Shown one piece after another: positions 8,874-16,915 of a stretch of DNA of 33,110 bases. The DNA lies in the NCBI GenBank assembly GCA_003215175.1, contig QCKS01000014.1:1-33110 (forward strand), written 5' to 3'. The stretch comes from Acidimicrobiales bacterium AG-410-I20 (GTDB lineage: Bacteria; Actinomycetota; Acidimicrobiia; Acidimicrobiales; MedAcidi-G1). Position numbers and translations under genes: made by a program. The stretch's first letter is position 1, and each line of letters begins with the position of its first letter. Under the pieces are notes generated by a model, which saw only the letters and a program-made list of their open reading frames with translations, made no database searches and had not been told where the DNA came from.

Positions 8874-9698
8874 ATGAAAGTAGAAAATAAAGTTGTAGTT
8901 GTAACTGGCGGCGCTAGTGGAATCGGAGCTGCCCTTGCACAGCGGTTCTCTTCAGAGGGCGCTAAAGCTGTGGTAGTTGCCGATTTAGATGAAGAGGGTG
9001 CAAATCGTGTTGCTTCCTCAATCAATGGCTATTCAGCAGTTTGCGATGTTGCAAATGAAGAAGAAATTAAAAACCTCGTTACAAACACCGTGGATGAACA
9101 TGGAGCCATAGACCTATTTGTTTCAAATGCCGGTTATGTAACCGTGGGTGGATTAGAAGACGACGATTCAGAAATGCAAAAAATGTTTGATGTTCACGTT
9201 ATGTCTCATTTGTACGCGGCAAGGCATGCGATCCCACATATGGTCAATCAAGGGGGAGGGTGGCTGCTAAACACCTCGTCTGCAGCAGGTTTATTAACTC
9301 AGATTGGGTCTTTACATTATTCGGTTACAAAACACGCGGCTGTTGCTTTAGCTGAATGGATCCAAATAACTTACGGAGATAAAGGAATAGGTGTATCAGT
9401 TCTTTGCCCACAAGCTGTTGAGACAAATATCGTAGCAAATAGCCCAACTGCCCATCTCCTCCCTACTGATGGTGAAAGTGTTGCTTCAATGGATGGTGTC
9501 CTTTCGGCAGAAGAACTAGCAGCGGTTGTAATCGAGTCTTTAGAAGACGAACGTTTTCATGTCTTACCTCATGCAGATGTAAAGGAATATGTACGTCGTA
9601 AAGGTGACGATATTGATCGATGGTTAGCTGGAATGAGGCGTTTCCAAAATCGGTTATATCCTGCTGGTTCAACTCCCGCTGATTGGTTACTTGGTTAA
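8874..9698 (+). CDS. Short-chain dehydrogenase/reductase
   Basis: A 274-residue classical SDR using NAD(P)H for a carbonyl/alcohol interconversion. The nucleotide motif TGGASGIG is at 11-18, with acidic D37-L-D39 after the second strand suggesting NAD preference. Asp59-Val60, NAG (85-87), Ser136, Tyr149 and Lys153 complete the S-Y-K catalytic set. The C-terminal ~70 residues (from about 205) are charged and variable, as in SDRs of unknown substrate. It lies between ctaA and ctaB on the ctaB strand, 51 nt before the ctaB start, but nothing in the sequence ties it to heme synthesis. The ATG is preceded by a TAGGAT hexamer at leaderless spacing. Confidence 0.9.
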   Translation: MKVENKVVVVTGGASGIGAALAQRFSSEGAKAVVVADLDEEGANRVASSINGYSAVCDVANEEEIKNLVTNTVDEHGAIDLFVSNAGYVTVGGLEDDDSEMQKMFDVHVMSHLYAARHAIPHMVNQGGGWLLNTSSAAGLLTQIGSLHYSVTKHAAVALAEWIQITYGDKGIGVSVLCPQAVETNIVANSPTAHLLPTDGESVASMDGVLSAEELAAVVIESLEDERFHVLPHADVKEYVRRKGDDIDRWLAGMRRFQNRLYPAGSTPADWLLG

Positions 9699-9736
9699 TT
9701 TTTTGTTTTAGAAGCGCTTACAGCGCATAGTCCTTC

Positions 9737-9742
9737 TAGTCT
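9737..9742 (+). promoter_or_regulatory. Putative -10 element of ctaB (leaderless)
   Basis: TAGTCT followed by 7 nt and ATG 9750. This supports ATG 9750 as the ctaB start over the GTG six bases upstream. Confidence 0.45.
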
Positions 9743-9749
9743 GGTGAAG

Positions 9750-10634
9750 ATGTCAGGTTCCAACTCGTCTTTGATTAGCGCGCGAATAAGCGGATATCTC
9801 GCTTTAACTAAACCGCAGATAATCGAACTGCTTCTCGTCACCACGGTTCCCCCCATGTTTGTAGCGAAGAATGGAGTCCCAGGAATATGGCTTATGGTCG
9901 CAACAGTGCTTGGTGGATGCTTTGCTGCAGGCGGAGCAAATGCAATCAATATGTATATAGATCGTGACATTGATCAACTGATGGAGCGAACAAAAAAACG
10001 TCCGCTAGTTACTGGAGCGATATCACCAAGAAACGCCTTGGTGTTTGCTTTATCCCTAGAAGTAATAGCTTTCTTCTGGCTCTGGCAGTTCGTTAATTTA
10101 CTAAGCGCAGTACTAGCGATTTCTGCGACTTTGTTTTATGTATTCATTTATTCATTGTGGTTAAAACGTTCTTCTTCGCTAAACGTAGTGATTGGAGGTG
10201 CTGCGGGGGCTGTCCCCGTTCTAGTTGGTTGGGCTGCCGTTACAAATTCGCTTAATTGGTCACCAGTAATACTTTTTCTAATAATTTTCTTTTGGACGCC
10301 GCCACATTCTTGGGCTCTCGCTATTAAATATCGAGAAGATTATTCAAATGCTTCGGTGCCGATGCTTCCTTCAGTTGAAACTCTTTCAGCAACCGCAGAC
10401 CGAATCATCGCTTACACAATTGTTCAAATCGGACTCACGATTGTCTTTGCCTTTGTTGCAGATATGGGAAATGTATATCTAATTTCTGCCATTGTTCTAG
10501 GAATATTTTTTGGCGCTCTTACTGTGCCGGTCAAACGGGAGTTAAGTGAAGGTTCTGCTATGCGCCTTTTTTCATTTTCAATTGTCTATATAACACTACT
10601 TTTCGGCGCAATGACACTTGATGTAGTCGTCTAA
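9750..10634 (+). CDS. ctaB: Protoheme IX farnesyltransferase (heme O synthase)
   Basis: A 294-residue polytopic prenyltransferase that attaches a farnesyl group to heme B, giving heme O, the substrate of CtaA. The UbiA-family aspartate motif reads NMYIDRDIDQLMERT (67-81: Asn67, Asp71, Asp75, Arg80), followed by KKRPLVTG. The second conserved stretch is the FFWTPPHSWALAIKYREDY segment with the downstream loop VPMLPSVE. Around eight or nine membrane helices are apparent. The start at ATG 9750 is favoured by its upstream TAGTCT hexamer. It is followed by a 234-nt gap holding an inverted repeat and then the oxidase genes on the same strand. Confidence 0.95.
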   Translation: MSGSNSSLISARISGYLALTKPQIIELLLVTTVPPMFVAKNGVPGIWLMVATVLGGCFAAGGANAINMYIDRDIDQLMERTKKRPLVTGAISPRNALVFALSLEVIAFFWLWQFVNLLSAVLAISATLFYVFIYSLWLKRSSSLNVVIGGAAGAVPVLVGWAAVTNSLNWSPVILFLIIFFWTPPHSWALAIKYREDYSNASVPMLPSVETLSATADRIIAYTIVQIGLTIVFAFVADMGNVYLISAIVLGIFFGALTVPVKRELSEGSAMRLFSFSIVYITLLFGAMTLDVVV

Positions 10635-10795
10635 AAAACAATTATTGAACCCTGATTTTACTCACTTGTACTTCTGAGAGTTGTAGTTGTTTTAAAGGAA
10701 CGTCTCCGGTTCGCGATACTAAATAAATATCAACTAATTTATGTTGAGAATAGATGTCCGAAATGGTCATATTTCGTCTAACCTCAAACGTAGAT

Positions 10796-10817
10796 GTTCG
10801 TGAATCATTTCACGAAC
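10796..10817. promoter_or_regulatory. Perfect 9-bp inverted repeat upstream of the oxidase gene cluster
   Basis: Arms GTTCGTGAA and TTCACGAAC flank a 4-nt TCAT centre, 51 nt before the ATG of the divergent subunit I gene. No T-run follows, so it is a better candidate for a dimeric repressor/activator operator than for a ctaB terminator. The regulator is unknown. Confidence 0.45.
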
Positions 10818-10868
10818 TGACAGTGATTATGGGAAAATTTTCTAGGCCTACAGAGTGATCAACCTTTA

Positions 10869-12383
10869 ATGAAGAATGAATCCACAGTCGTTGAGCGAAT
10901 AGTTACAACTACCGACTCGGGGACCCTTTCGCGGTATTGGATAATTTCTGCGATGGTTGGGCTCCTATTTAGTTCGGTTACTGGGCTACTAGTCAGTCTT
11001 GAACGCATTGATCTTTCCGCAGCTAACATTTTCTCAACCGCAGATGAAGTATTTCAATTTTGGTCTGCGCATCGGGTATCACTAGTTCTTATCGCAGTTC
11101 TTCCACTTATGATCGGACTAGCGACATTGGTTGTTCCTCGACAAGTTGGAGCATCTCGGCTCGTTTTCCCAAAAATGAGCGCATTCAGTTTTTGGATTTG
11201 GCTTTTCGGGGCATTAATTATCATCATTGGATTCCTCGCAAATGGTGGGGTAGGAACTCCCGATGCAGGCAGTGAGTCTCAGTCCGTTGCTTTAACATTT
11301 GTAGGCGTACTTTTGGCAATAGTTGGACTGTGCGGCGCTTCGGCAAGTCTTCTCACAACGATTGTGGCCGGTCGCATTCCAGGCCTGGCACTACTTGAAA
11401 TTCCTGCATTCAGTTGGTCTGTCTTAATTGCTGGAACTATGTGGATCGCTACTCTTCCAGTGCTTGCAGCAAATGTAGTGCTGATTTATGTAGACATGAG
11501 AGGCCGTGAACCTGTGAATTTTGGTAGTGAGCAGGTTGCTTGGGAACAAATTTCATGGGCATTCACTCATCCTCAGGTCTATTTATGGGTACTACCTCTA
11601 CTGGGTGTTGTTGCTGAAATAATTTCTGCCGCATTTAAAGGAAAACCTTCAAATGCTCTCTTAGCAATATCTATCGGGTTAATGGGACTTGCAGGGTTTG
11701 GAGCATACGCTCAAACCTATTTCGATCTTGGAACACCGGTTTTTGAAGAAGCTTTTTCAATTATCCACGCCTTTGTAGCTATCCCGTATGTTCTTTTCTT
11801 TATTGCAGTTATCGCATCAGTTGTGGTAAAAAATCGAAAGCAATTCGACAAACGTGCAATTACTCCGATCGTTTTAGCGGCCCTCTCAATAGTTTTCCTC
11901 TTTCAAGGAGTAATAGTAGGAGCACTACATGTAATCGGACCCCTTGAACTTGCAACAAGATCAACAGTGACTTCTCAGATAGTTCTTACTTTAGGAGCTG
12001 GAGTTCTCGCATTTATGGCTGCCTTTGCCTGGTGGGGAGAACTCTTAACAGGAAAATCTATTTCACAACAAAAAGTTTTAATTACAGGAATAATTTTCCA
12101 TTTAGGCGTTGGCCTATTTGCAATCGCAGATTTGTTGGTTGGCTTCACTGGACAAAATGATTTCACTGGAGCATCAGAATTCGCTGCTGGAACAGATAGT
12201 TCAAACTGGGGCGATGCTTTGAATATCATTTCGTTAATCGGCTCTTCACTATTTATGGTCGGAGTTATTTCAGCAGTGGCAGTCGGATGCCAACATGCTT
12301 TTTCAAAGACACCTGCTGAAGGAAATCCTTGGGACTTAGAAACGCTTGAGTGGACTCTAGGCGAGAAAGAAGAGGTTGCATAA
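10869..12383 (+). CDS. Divergent cytochrome oxidase subunit I-like protein lacking metal ligands
   Basis: A 504-residue, about 12-helix homologue of oxidase subunit I, readily aligned to the normal CtaD at 14966-16915. It keeps His68 in helix II (SAHRVSLVLI), the VPRQVGA turn, His234-Pro-Gln-Val-Tyr238 in helix VI, the helix VIII pattern FSIIHAFVAIP and the C-terminal GNPWDLETLEWT. It lacks the helix VII His-His pair (now around Ala279-Tyr280), both helix X His residues (Thr368 and Gln370 at those places), the D-channel Asp (Arg97), the helix VI Glu (Gln236) and the K-channel Thr/Lys (Tyr307/Phe310). The frame is intact. It should therefore not reduce O2. It may be a structural, regulatory or assembly partner. 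Its stop overlaps the next start (TAATG). Confidence 0.85.
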   Translation: MKNESTVVERIVTTTDSGTLSRYWIISAMVGLLFSSVTGLLVSLERIDLSAANIFSTADEVFQFWSAHRVSLVLIAVLPLMIGLATLVVPRQVGASRLVFPKMSAFSFWIWLFGALIIIIGFLANGGVGTPDAGSESQSVALTFVGVLLAIVGLCGASASLLTTIVAGRIPGLALLEIPAFSWSVLIAGTMWIATLPVLAANVVLIYVDMRGREPVNFGSEQVAWEQISWAFTHPQVYLWVLPLLGVVAEIISAAFKGKPSNALLAISIGLMGLAGFGAYAQTYFDLGTPVFEEAFSIIHAFVAIPYVLFFIAVIASVVVKNRKQFDKRAITPIVLAALSIVFLFQGVIVGALHVIGPLELATRSTVTSQIVLTLGAGVLAFMAAFAWWGELLTGKSISQQKVLITGIIFHLGVGLFAIADLLVGFTGQNDFTGASEFAAGTDSSNWGDALNIISLIGSSLFMVGVISAVAVGCQHAFSKTPAEGNPWDLETLEWTLGEKEEVA

Positions 12384-12964
12384 TGGCTACAGTTCTTCCT
12401 CCTGCTCCACTAAATCGGCCAAGAACTCTGGTAGTTGGGACTGCGTTTATAACTTCAGCTGTGCTTATGTTCTTTGGCTGCCTCTTTGCTATTTATTTCA
12501 GCATACGGTCAGACACAATGGCGTGGGGGATGGAATGGTTCCCAGAAAACGCCATTTCTCTCGTGCCTGGTGGAATGAATATGGCGACTCTTACCGTTTC
12601 AGTAGCCACAATGGCGTGGGCGGTTTATGCAGTAAAGAATGATGACCGGGTACACGCTTATTTAGCTCTCATCCTTACTGCATTAATGGGTATAGCGATG
12701 ATCAATCAAACCGTTTTTTACTACATGGATATCGCTCTACCTATTGATCACAGTGAGGCAGCACTTTTGCTTTATGTAATCACTGGGGCCCATTTAGTGA
12801 TGGTCGGCGTTGGAGTCTTTTGGTTAGGGCTACTTCTCTTAAGAGCATTTGGCGGTCAAGACACAAGACGCCATCGAGATCTAGTATCTGCTGCTTCTCT
12901 TTACTGGTACGCAATGGTATTTATTTACACTTTTATTTGGCTATTCATCTATATCGGGAAATAG
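12383..12964 (+). CDS. Divergent cytochrome oxidase subunit III-like protein
   Basis: A 193-residue, about five-helix membrane protein resembling oxidase subunit III. ITGAHLVMVGVGVFWLGLLL corresponds to LTGFHGVHVSLG of the normal CtaE at 16908-17489, and its C-terminal YWYAMVFIYTFIWLFIYIG corresponds to YWHFVDVVWIIIFTVIYLV, with the His-Phe-Val-Asp replaced. The length equals that of CtaE. The ATG overlaps the stop of the subunit I-like gene (TAATG) and follows an AAGAGG site at good spacing, so the two proteins are made together and probably form a complex. No cofactor is expected in this subunit. Exact role unknown. Confidence 0.8.
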   Translation: MATVLPPAPLNRPRTLVVGTAFITSAVLMFFGCLFAIYFSIRSDTMAWGMEWFPENAISLVPGGMNMATLTVSVATMAWAVYAVKNDDRVHAYLALILTALMGIAMINQTVFYYMDIALPIDHSEAALLLYVITGAHLVMVGVGVFWLGLLLLRAFGGQDTRRHRDLVSAASLYWYAMVFIYTFIWLFIYIGK

Positions 12965-12974
12965 GACGTTCACT

Positions 12975-13766
12975 ATGCTTACAACTGGTTTCAAGCTATG
13001 GTTCGGTTTCCTTATCGCTGCATTTGCAGCAGCAGTTTTCATTGGCTATACCACTGGGGGAACAGAGACCGGCCCTTTGACTTTGGGTTGGAAAGGAGCG
13101 GTCGGTAACCACATTGCCTACGGTATTTTTGTAATGGTTGCAGCTGCATCTGGGCTACTAGCTCTTACTGCACAATCTTTCCGTGACGCAGATGCTGAAG
13201 CAGCTGCAGAAATTCTTCAAGTTGACATAGAAGATGTTCCTGAAGCACAAATTTCTACTGGGTCATCAATGTGGCCTCTATTTACTGCATTGGGTGTTGC
13301 CACAATGGGAGTTGGACTGGTAGCACACCCATTAGTGTTTGGCATCGGCCTAATCGTTATGGCAGTAATCGCTATTGAATGGACAATGACCAATTGGTCA
13401 GAAAGAGCTACTGGAGATCCAGATAAAAATAACGAATTACGAGAAGGTTTACTGCGTCCAATAGAAATACCTGTTCTTGGACTTGTAGGTATTGGGGTTT
13501 TAGTTGTAGCGGTTTCAAGAATTTTGTTGGCCGCATCAGTTCTTGGGGCTGTTTGGATCGCAACAGTAGTAGGAACAGTTATTTTCGTTACAGCTTATTT
13601 CATTAGCCAACGACCAACTATTCCAAGAGCAGTAGTACAAGGAATTCTGGCATTAGGATTTGTTGCAATTATTGGCTGGGGCATAGTTGCGGCAATCAAT
13701 GGAGAACGCGACTTCCATCATCATGGTGGCGAACATGGAGATTCTCATGTGGAGGAAGACCATTGA
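12975..13766 (+). CDS. Seven-helix membrane protein, CtaF-like (oxidase subunit IV-like), His-rich tail
   Basis: A 263-residue membrane protein with about seven predicted helices (roughly 8-25, 45-66, 100-118, 120-137, 165-182, 186-209, 218-241). The segment SSMWPLFTALGVATMGVGL (98-116) and following helix resemble actinobacterial CtaF, the small four-helix subunit IV of aa3 oxidases, but this protein is longer. The last 16 residues carry six histidines (248-250, 254, 258, 263) among acidic residues, a plausible metal-binding tail, perhaps for copper. It sits between the divergent I/III pair and ctaC. Its stop codon overlaps the ctaC TTG start. Assignment to the CtaF family is tentative; it may be an assembly factor. 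Confidence 0.55.
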   Translation: MLTTGFKLWFGFLIAAFAAAVFIGYTTGGTETGPLTLGWKGAVGNHIAYGIFVMVAAASGLLALTAQSFRDADAEAAAEILQVDIEDVPEAQISTGSSMWPLFTALGVATMGVGLVAHPLVFGIGLIVMAVIAIEWTMTNWSERATGDPDKNNELREGLLRPIEIPVLGLVGIGVLVVAVSRILLAASVLGAVWIATVVGTVIFVTAYFISQRPTIPRAVVQGILALGFVAIIGWGIVAAINGERDFHHHGGEHGDSHVEEDH

Positions 13767-14965
13767 TTACTAAAGGTATGAAAAAAGTCTGGCTTGTATT
13801 TACTGCTGCGGTATTGCTTGCTTTAAGTGGGTGTGCTGCAGATGCCGAGTTAGACACTCTCCAACCTCAAGGACCAACTGCACGGGATATCGACAACCTT
13901 TTAGATCCCGTTCTCATAATTGCCTATGTTGTCTTCTTCCTCGTGTTCGGGGCGACAGTCATAATTTGGTGGAAATTTCGTGATCGTCACGAAGATGAAA
14001 AATTTCCAAAACAAATTCATGGAAACACAAAATTAGAAGTGCTTTGGACGATCATCCCTACTTTGATTCTCGCCGGTGTTTCAGTGTTCACTCTTATTAC
14101 TTTGTCCTCATTAAACAGCAGAGAAACAAATGAAATTACTTTGCAGGTCGAAAACGAATCAGTTGCTTGGGAGCCTGAAGTTGTCGTTATAGGACAACAA
14201 TGGTGGTGGGAATTTAGATACTACTTTGATGGTTTAGATGGCGTTGATTTAAGCGACGCACGTAATCTTCCCCCAGCAGACATTGTTACTGCTGGCCAAC
14301 TTGTCATGCCGATTGGTCAAGAGATCGAATTATCAGTCACAAGCCGTGACGTCATCCATAGTTTCTGGATTCCTGCTTTAAATGGTAAACGAGATGCAGC
14401 GCCAGGAAGAGTGCATCCTTGGAAACTAGAAGCAGACGAACCGGGTGTTTACTTTGGTCAGTGCACTGAATTCTGCGGGCTTTCTCATTCTCGGATGCGG
14501 ATGCAAGCAATAGCACTTGAACCTGAAGATTTTCAGACATGGGTAGATCAACAACTCGTTGATCAAACCGCCGATCAAATCACTGATGAGGCAGTAGCGC
14601 GTGGACTTACAGTATTTGAAAATCAGTGCGCTCGATGCCATGTTGTAAACGGTGTCAATGAAGATACAAGCATTGGCGCGGATCTAGTTTCAAACGCCGC
14701 ACCAAACTTGACTCATTTTATGAGCCGTACAACATATGCAGGCGGTATTTTCAATCTGTACGAACCAGATGGAACTGTGGACCGCACTCAACTCGAAGCA
14801 TGGATAAGAAATGCTCCAGCTGAAAAACCAGCGTACGCTCAAGGGCGACGCGGTATGCCCGCCCTAGGATTAAGTGAAGATGAAATCGATGATGTAGTTG
14901 ATTATTTACAAACCCTAGGTACACCACCAAGTTCGTTCATTATTCAAGCCACGGAGGTCGACTAA
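13763..14965 (+). CDS. ctaC: Cytochrome c oxidase subunit II with fused cytochrome c (caa3 type)
   Basis: A 400-residue lipoprotein subunit II. The signal peptide ends in a lipobox LSGC (Cys24). Two helices follow (about 48-70 and 92-113), then the external CuA domain with QQWWWEF (145-151) and ligands His199, Cys234, Glu236, Cys238, His242 and Met245. A cytochrome c domain is fused at the C-terminus: CARCH (Cys289, Cys292, His293) with likely axial Met365 in GMPALG. This is the caa3 design, where the fused heme passes electrons to CuA. I chose TTG 13763 because GGAGG lies 7 nt upstream and the codon overlaps the previous stop. ATG 13778 is the alternative but has poor spacing. Confidence 0.95.
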   Translation: MITKGMKKVWLVFTAAVLLALSGCAADAELDTLQPQGPTARDIDNLLDPVLIIAYVVFFLVFGATVIIWWKFRDRHEDEKFPKQIHGNTKLEVLWTIIPTLILAGVSVFTLITLSSLNSRETNEITLQVENESVAWEPEVVVIGQQWWWEFRYYFDGLDGVDLSDARNLPPADIVTAGQLVMPIGQEIELSVTSRDVIHSFWIPALNGKRDAAPGRVHPWKLEADEPGVYFGQCTEFCGLSHSRMRMQAIALEPEDFQTWVDQQLVDQTADQITDEAVARGLTVFENQCARCHVVNGVNEDTSIGADLVSNAAPNLTHFMSRTTYAGGIFNLYEPDGTVDRTQLEAWIRNAPAEKPAYAQGRRGMPALGLSEDEIDDVVDYLQTLGTPPSSFIIQATEVD

Positions 14966-16915
14966 ATGACCGACACAATTTCTGAAGAAGTAACCGAAGA
15001 ACAACGCCCGCTAGGTGTTTATACACGACCAAAAGGCGGCAATGGATGGCGAGACTGGATCACAACAGTTGACCATAAGAAAATCGGTATTTTATATGGA
15101 GCCGCCGCTCTGTTTTTCTTCATCATTGGCGGTATTGAAGCTCTGCTTATACGCCTGCAACTTGCTACGCCAAATGGAACCGTTCTTGGTGCAGATATGT
15201 ACAACCAAGTATTCACTATGCACGGTGTAACAATGATTTTCTTAGCAGCGATGCCTCTTGCTGCAGCCTTCGCAAACTATCTAATACCTTTACAAATTGG
15301 TGCTCGAGATGTTGCCTTTCCTCGTTTGAATGCGATGAGTTTCTGGGTATTCCTTGCCGGAGGAATCTTTATCAACCTTTCTTGGCTGCTTGGTGGCGCA
15401 CCTGATGGTGGATGGTTTGGATACGCCCCAAATACTGGTGTCATCTTTTCACCTAGTGTTGGAATGGACTTTTACGCTATAGGGCTTCAAATTACCGGTA
15501 TCGCCTCTCTTGTTTCAGCAATAAATCTGACCGTAACTGTCTTAAATATGCGAGCCCCTGGAATGACACTTTTCAAAATGCCTGTCTTGACTTGGATGCT
15601 TTTTGTGGTTCAGTTACTTCTTGTCTTTGCCATGCCCGTAATAGCTGTCGCTTTGTTCCTTTTAATGTTTAGTCGCCAATTTGGAGCTAATTTCTTTAAC
15701 ACTGAAATGGGGGCAGACCCTCTACTTTGGCAGCATTTATTCTGGATATTTGGACATCCAGAGGTCTACATTTTGGTTCTTCCTTCGTTCGGAATTATTT
15801 CTGAAGTGATACCAACCTTCAGCCGTAAACCAATATTTGGTTACGACTTCATGGTTTTCTCAGGTATCGCTATCGGCTTTATGGGATGGGGAGTATGGGC
15901 TCACCATATGTTTGTCTCCGGTATAGGTCCTTTATCTGTTGCAGCTTTCTCACTTTCAACAATGTTTATTGCAGTGCCAACTGGAGTAAAAATACTTAAC
16001 TGGATAGCGACAATGTGGGGCGGGCGCGTCAAGTTCTCTTCACCGATGCTTTTCTCTGTAGGCGTTATCAGCATGTTCACAATTGGTGGGCTTTCAGGAG
16101 TAACTCACGCGCTCTCACCAGCAGACACTCAACAAACAGATACCTACTACATCGTCGCTCACTTCCACTACGTAATCTTTGGCGGTATCATCTTCGGACT
16201 TTTCGCAGGGCTTTACTTTTGGTGGCCAAAAGTATTTGGACACATGCTTGATGAAAAAATGGGGAAAATCAATTTCTGGGTCATGTTAGTTGGATTCAAT
16301 ATGACATTTGGGCCGATGCACGTTTTAGGTCTACAAGGCATGTCGAGGAGAATCGATACTTATAGCCCGGGCTTCGGATTTGAGGCTTGGAACATGGTCG
16401 CCACAATTGGCTCGTTTATCATCGCTTTGAGTGTTCTGATCTTCTTAATAAACGTAGTTACTTCTGTGAAAAAAGCTCGCGGGAAACCACCTTGTGGCCC
16501 AGATCCTTGGGATGCTCGCAGTCTTGAATGGATGACTCCAAACCCGACACCAGAGCACAACTTTGATGAAATCCCGACAGTCGAAAGTTTAGATGAGTTC
16601 TGGCATCGTAAATGGGGCACAGATGATGAAGGACAAATCGTTCGGGTGGCAACAGCTGAAGAAGTTTGTCAAAAAGGTACAGCTACAGGTGTTCACTTGC
16701 CTTCACCATCGTATTGGCCACTTATTTTTGCAATAGGTCTACCACTTCTTGGTTTAGGACTTATCTTCAATCTTTGGTTGACGCTGCCAGGTGGAATACT
16801 TATTGTCACAGCTCTTTATGCATGGATATTCGAACCCGTGGATGACCCAGATGGGCCACACGGAGATCACCATGAAGTAAACGAAGAAATATCTGAGGGG
16901 GCTTCAGATGTCTGA
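14966..16915 (+). CDS. ctaD: Cytochrome c oxidase subunit I
   Basis: A 649-residue catalytic subunit that reduces O2 to water and pumps protons. All key residues are visible: His86 and His401 (low-spin heme a), His399 (heme a3), CuB ligands His264, His313 and His314, Tyr268 cross-link candidate, D-channel Asp115, Glu266, and K-channel Thr339/Lys342. This makes it an A-type heme-copper oxidase. The C-terminus extends past the usual PWDARSLEW (about 512-520) and carries a soluble stretch plus two more helices (SYWPLIFAIGLPLLGLGL onward), reminiscent of a fused CtaF-like part, then an acidic His-containing tail. The ATG follows ctaC immediately and has GGAGG 8 nt upstream. Confidence 0.97.
   Translation: MTDTISEEVTEEQRPLGVYTRPKGGNGWRDWITTVDHKKIGILYGAAALFFFIIGGIEALLIRLQLATPNGTVLGADMYNQVFTMHGVTMIFLAAMPLAAAFANYLIPLQIGARDVAFPRLNAMSFWVFLAGGIFINLSWLLGGAPDGGWFGYAPNTGVIFSPSVGMDFYAIGLQITGIASLVSAINLTVTVLNMRAPGMTLFKMPVLTWMLFVVQLLLVFAMPVIAVALFLLMFSRQFGANFFNTEMGADPLLWQHLFWIFGHPEVYILVLPSFGIISEVIPTFSRKPIFGYDFMVFSGIAIGFMGWGVWAHHMFVSGIGPLSVAAFSLSTMFIAVPTGVKILNWIATMWGGRVKFSSPMLFSVGVISMFTIGGLSGVTHALSPADTQQTDTYYIVAHFHYVIFGGIIFGLFAGLYFWWPKVFGHMLDEKMGKINFWVMLVGFNMTFGPMHVLGLQGMSRRIDTYSPGFGFEAWNMVATIGSFIIALSVLIFLINVVTSVKKARGKPPCGPDPWDARSLEWMTPNPTPEHNFDEIPTVESLDEFWHRKWGTDDEGQIVRVATAEEVCQKGTATGVHLPSPSYWPLIFAIGLPLLGLGLIFNLWLTLPGGILIVTALYAWIFEPVDDPDGPHGDHHEVNEEISEGASDV

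Noticed and set aside
10642-10770. A 42-residue open frame on the minus strand in the gap between ctaB and the divergent oxidase gene (MTISDIYSQHKLVDIYLVSR...), overlapping a 13-residue ORF as ATGA.
   Set aside because: The upstream GAGG is about 11 nt away, no family is recognised, and no promoter hexamer is at the right spacing. It stays possible but unsupported.
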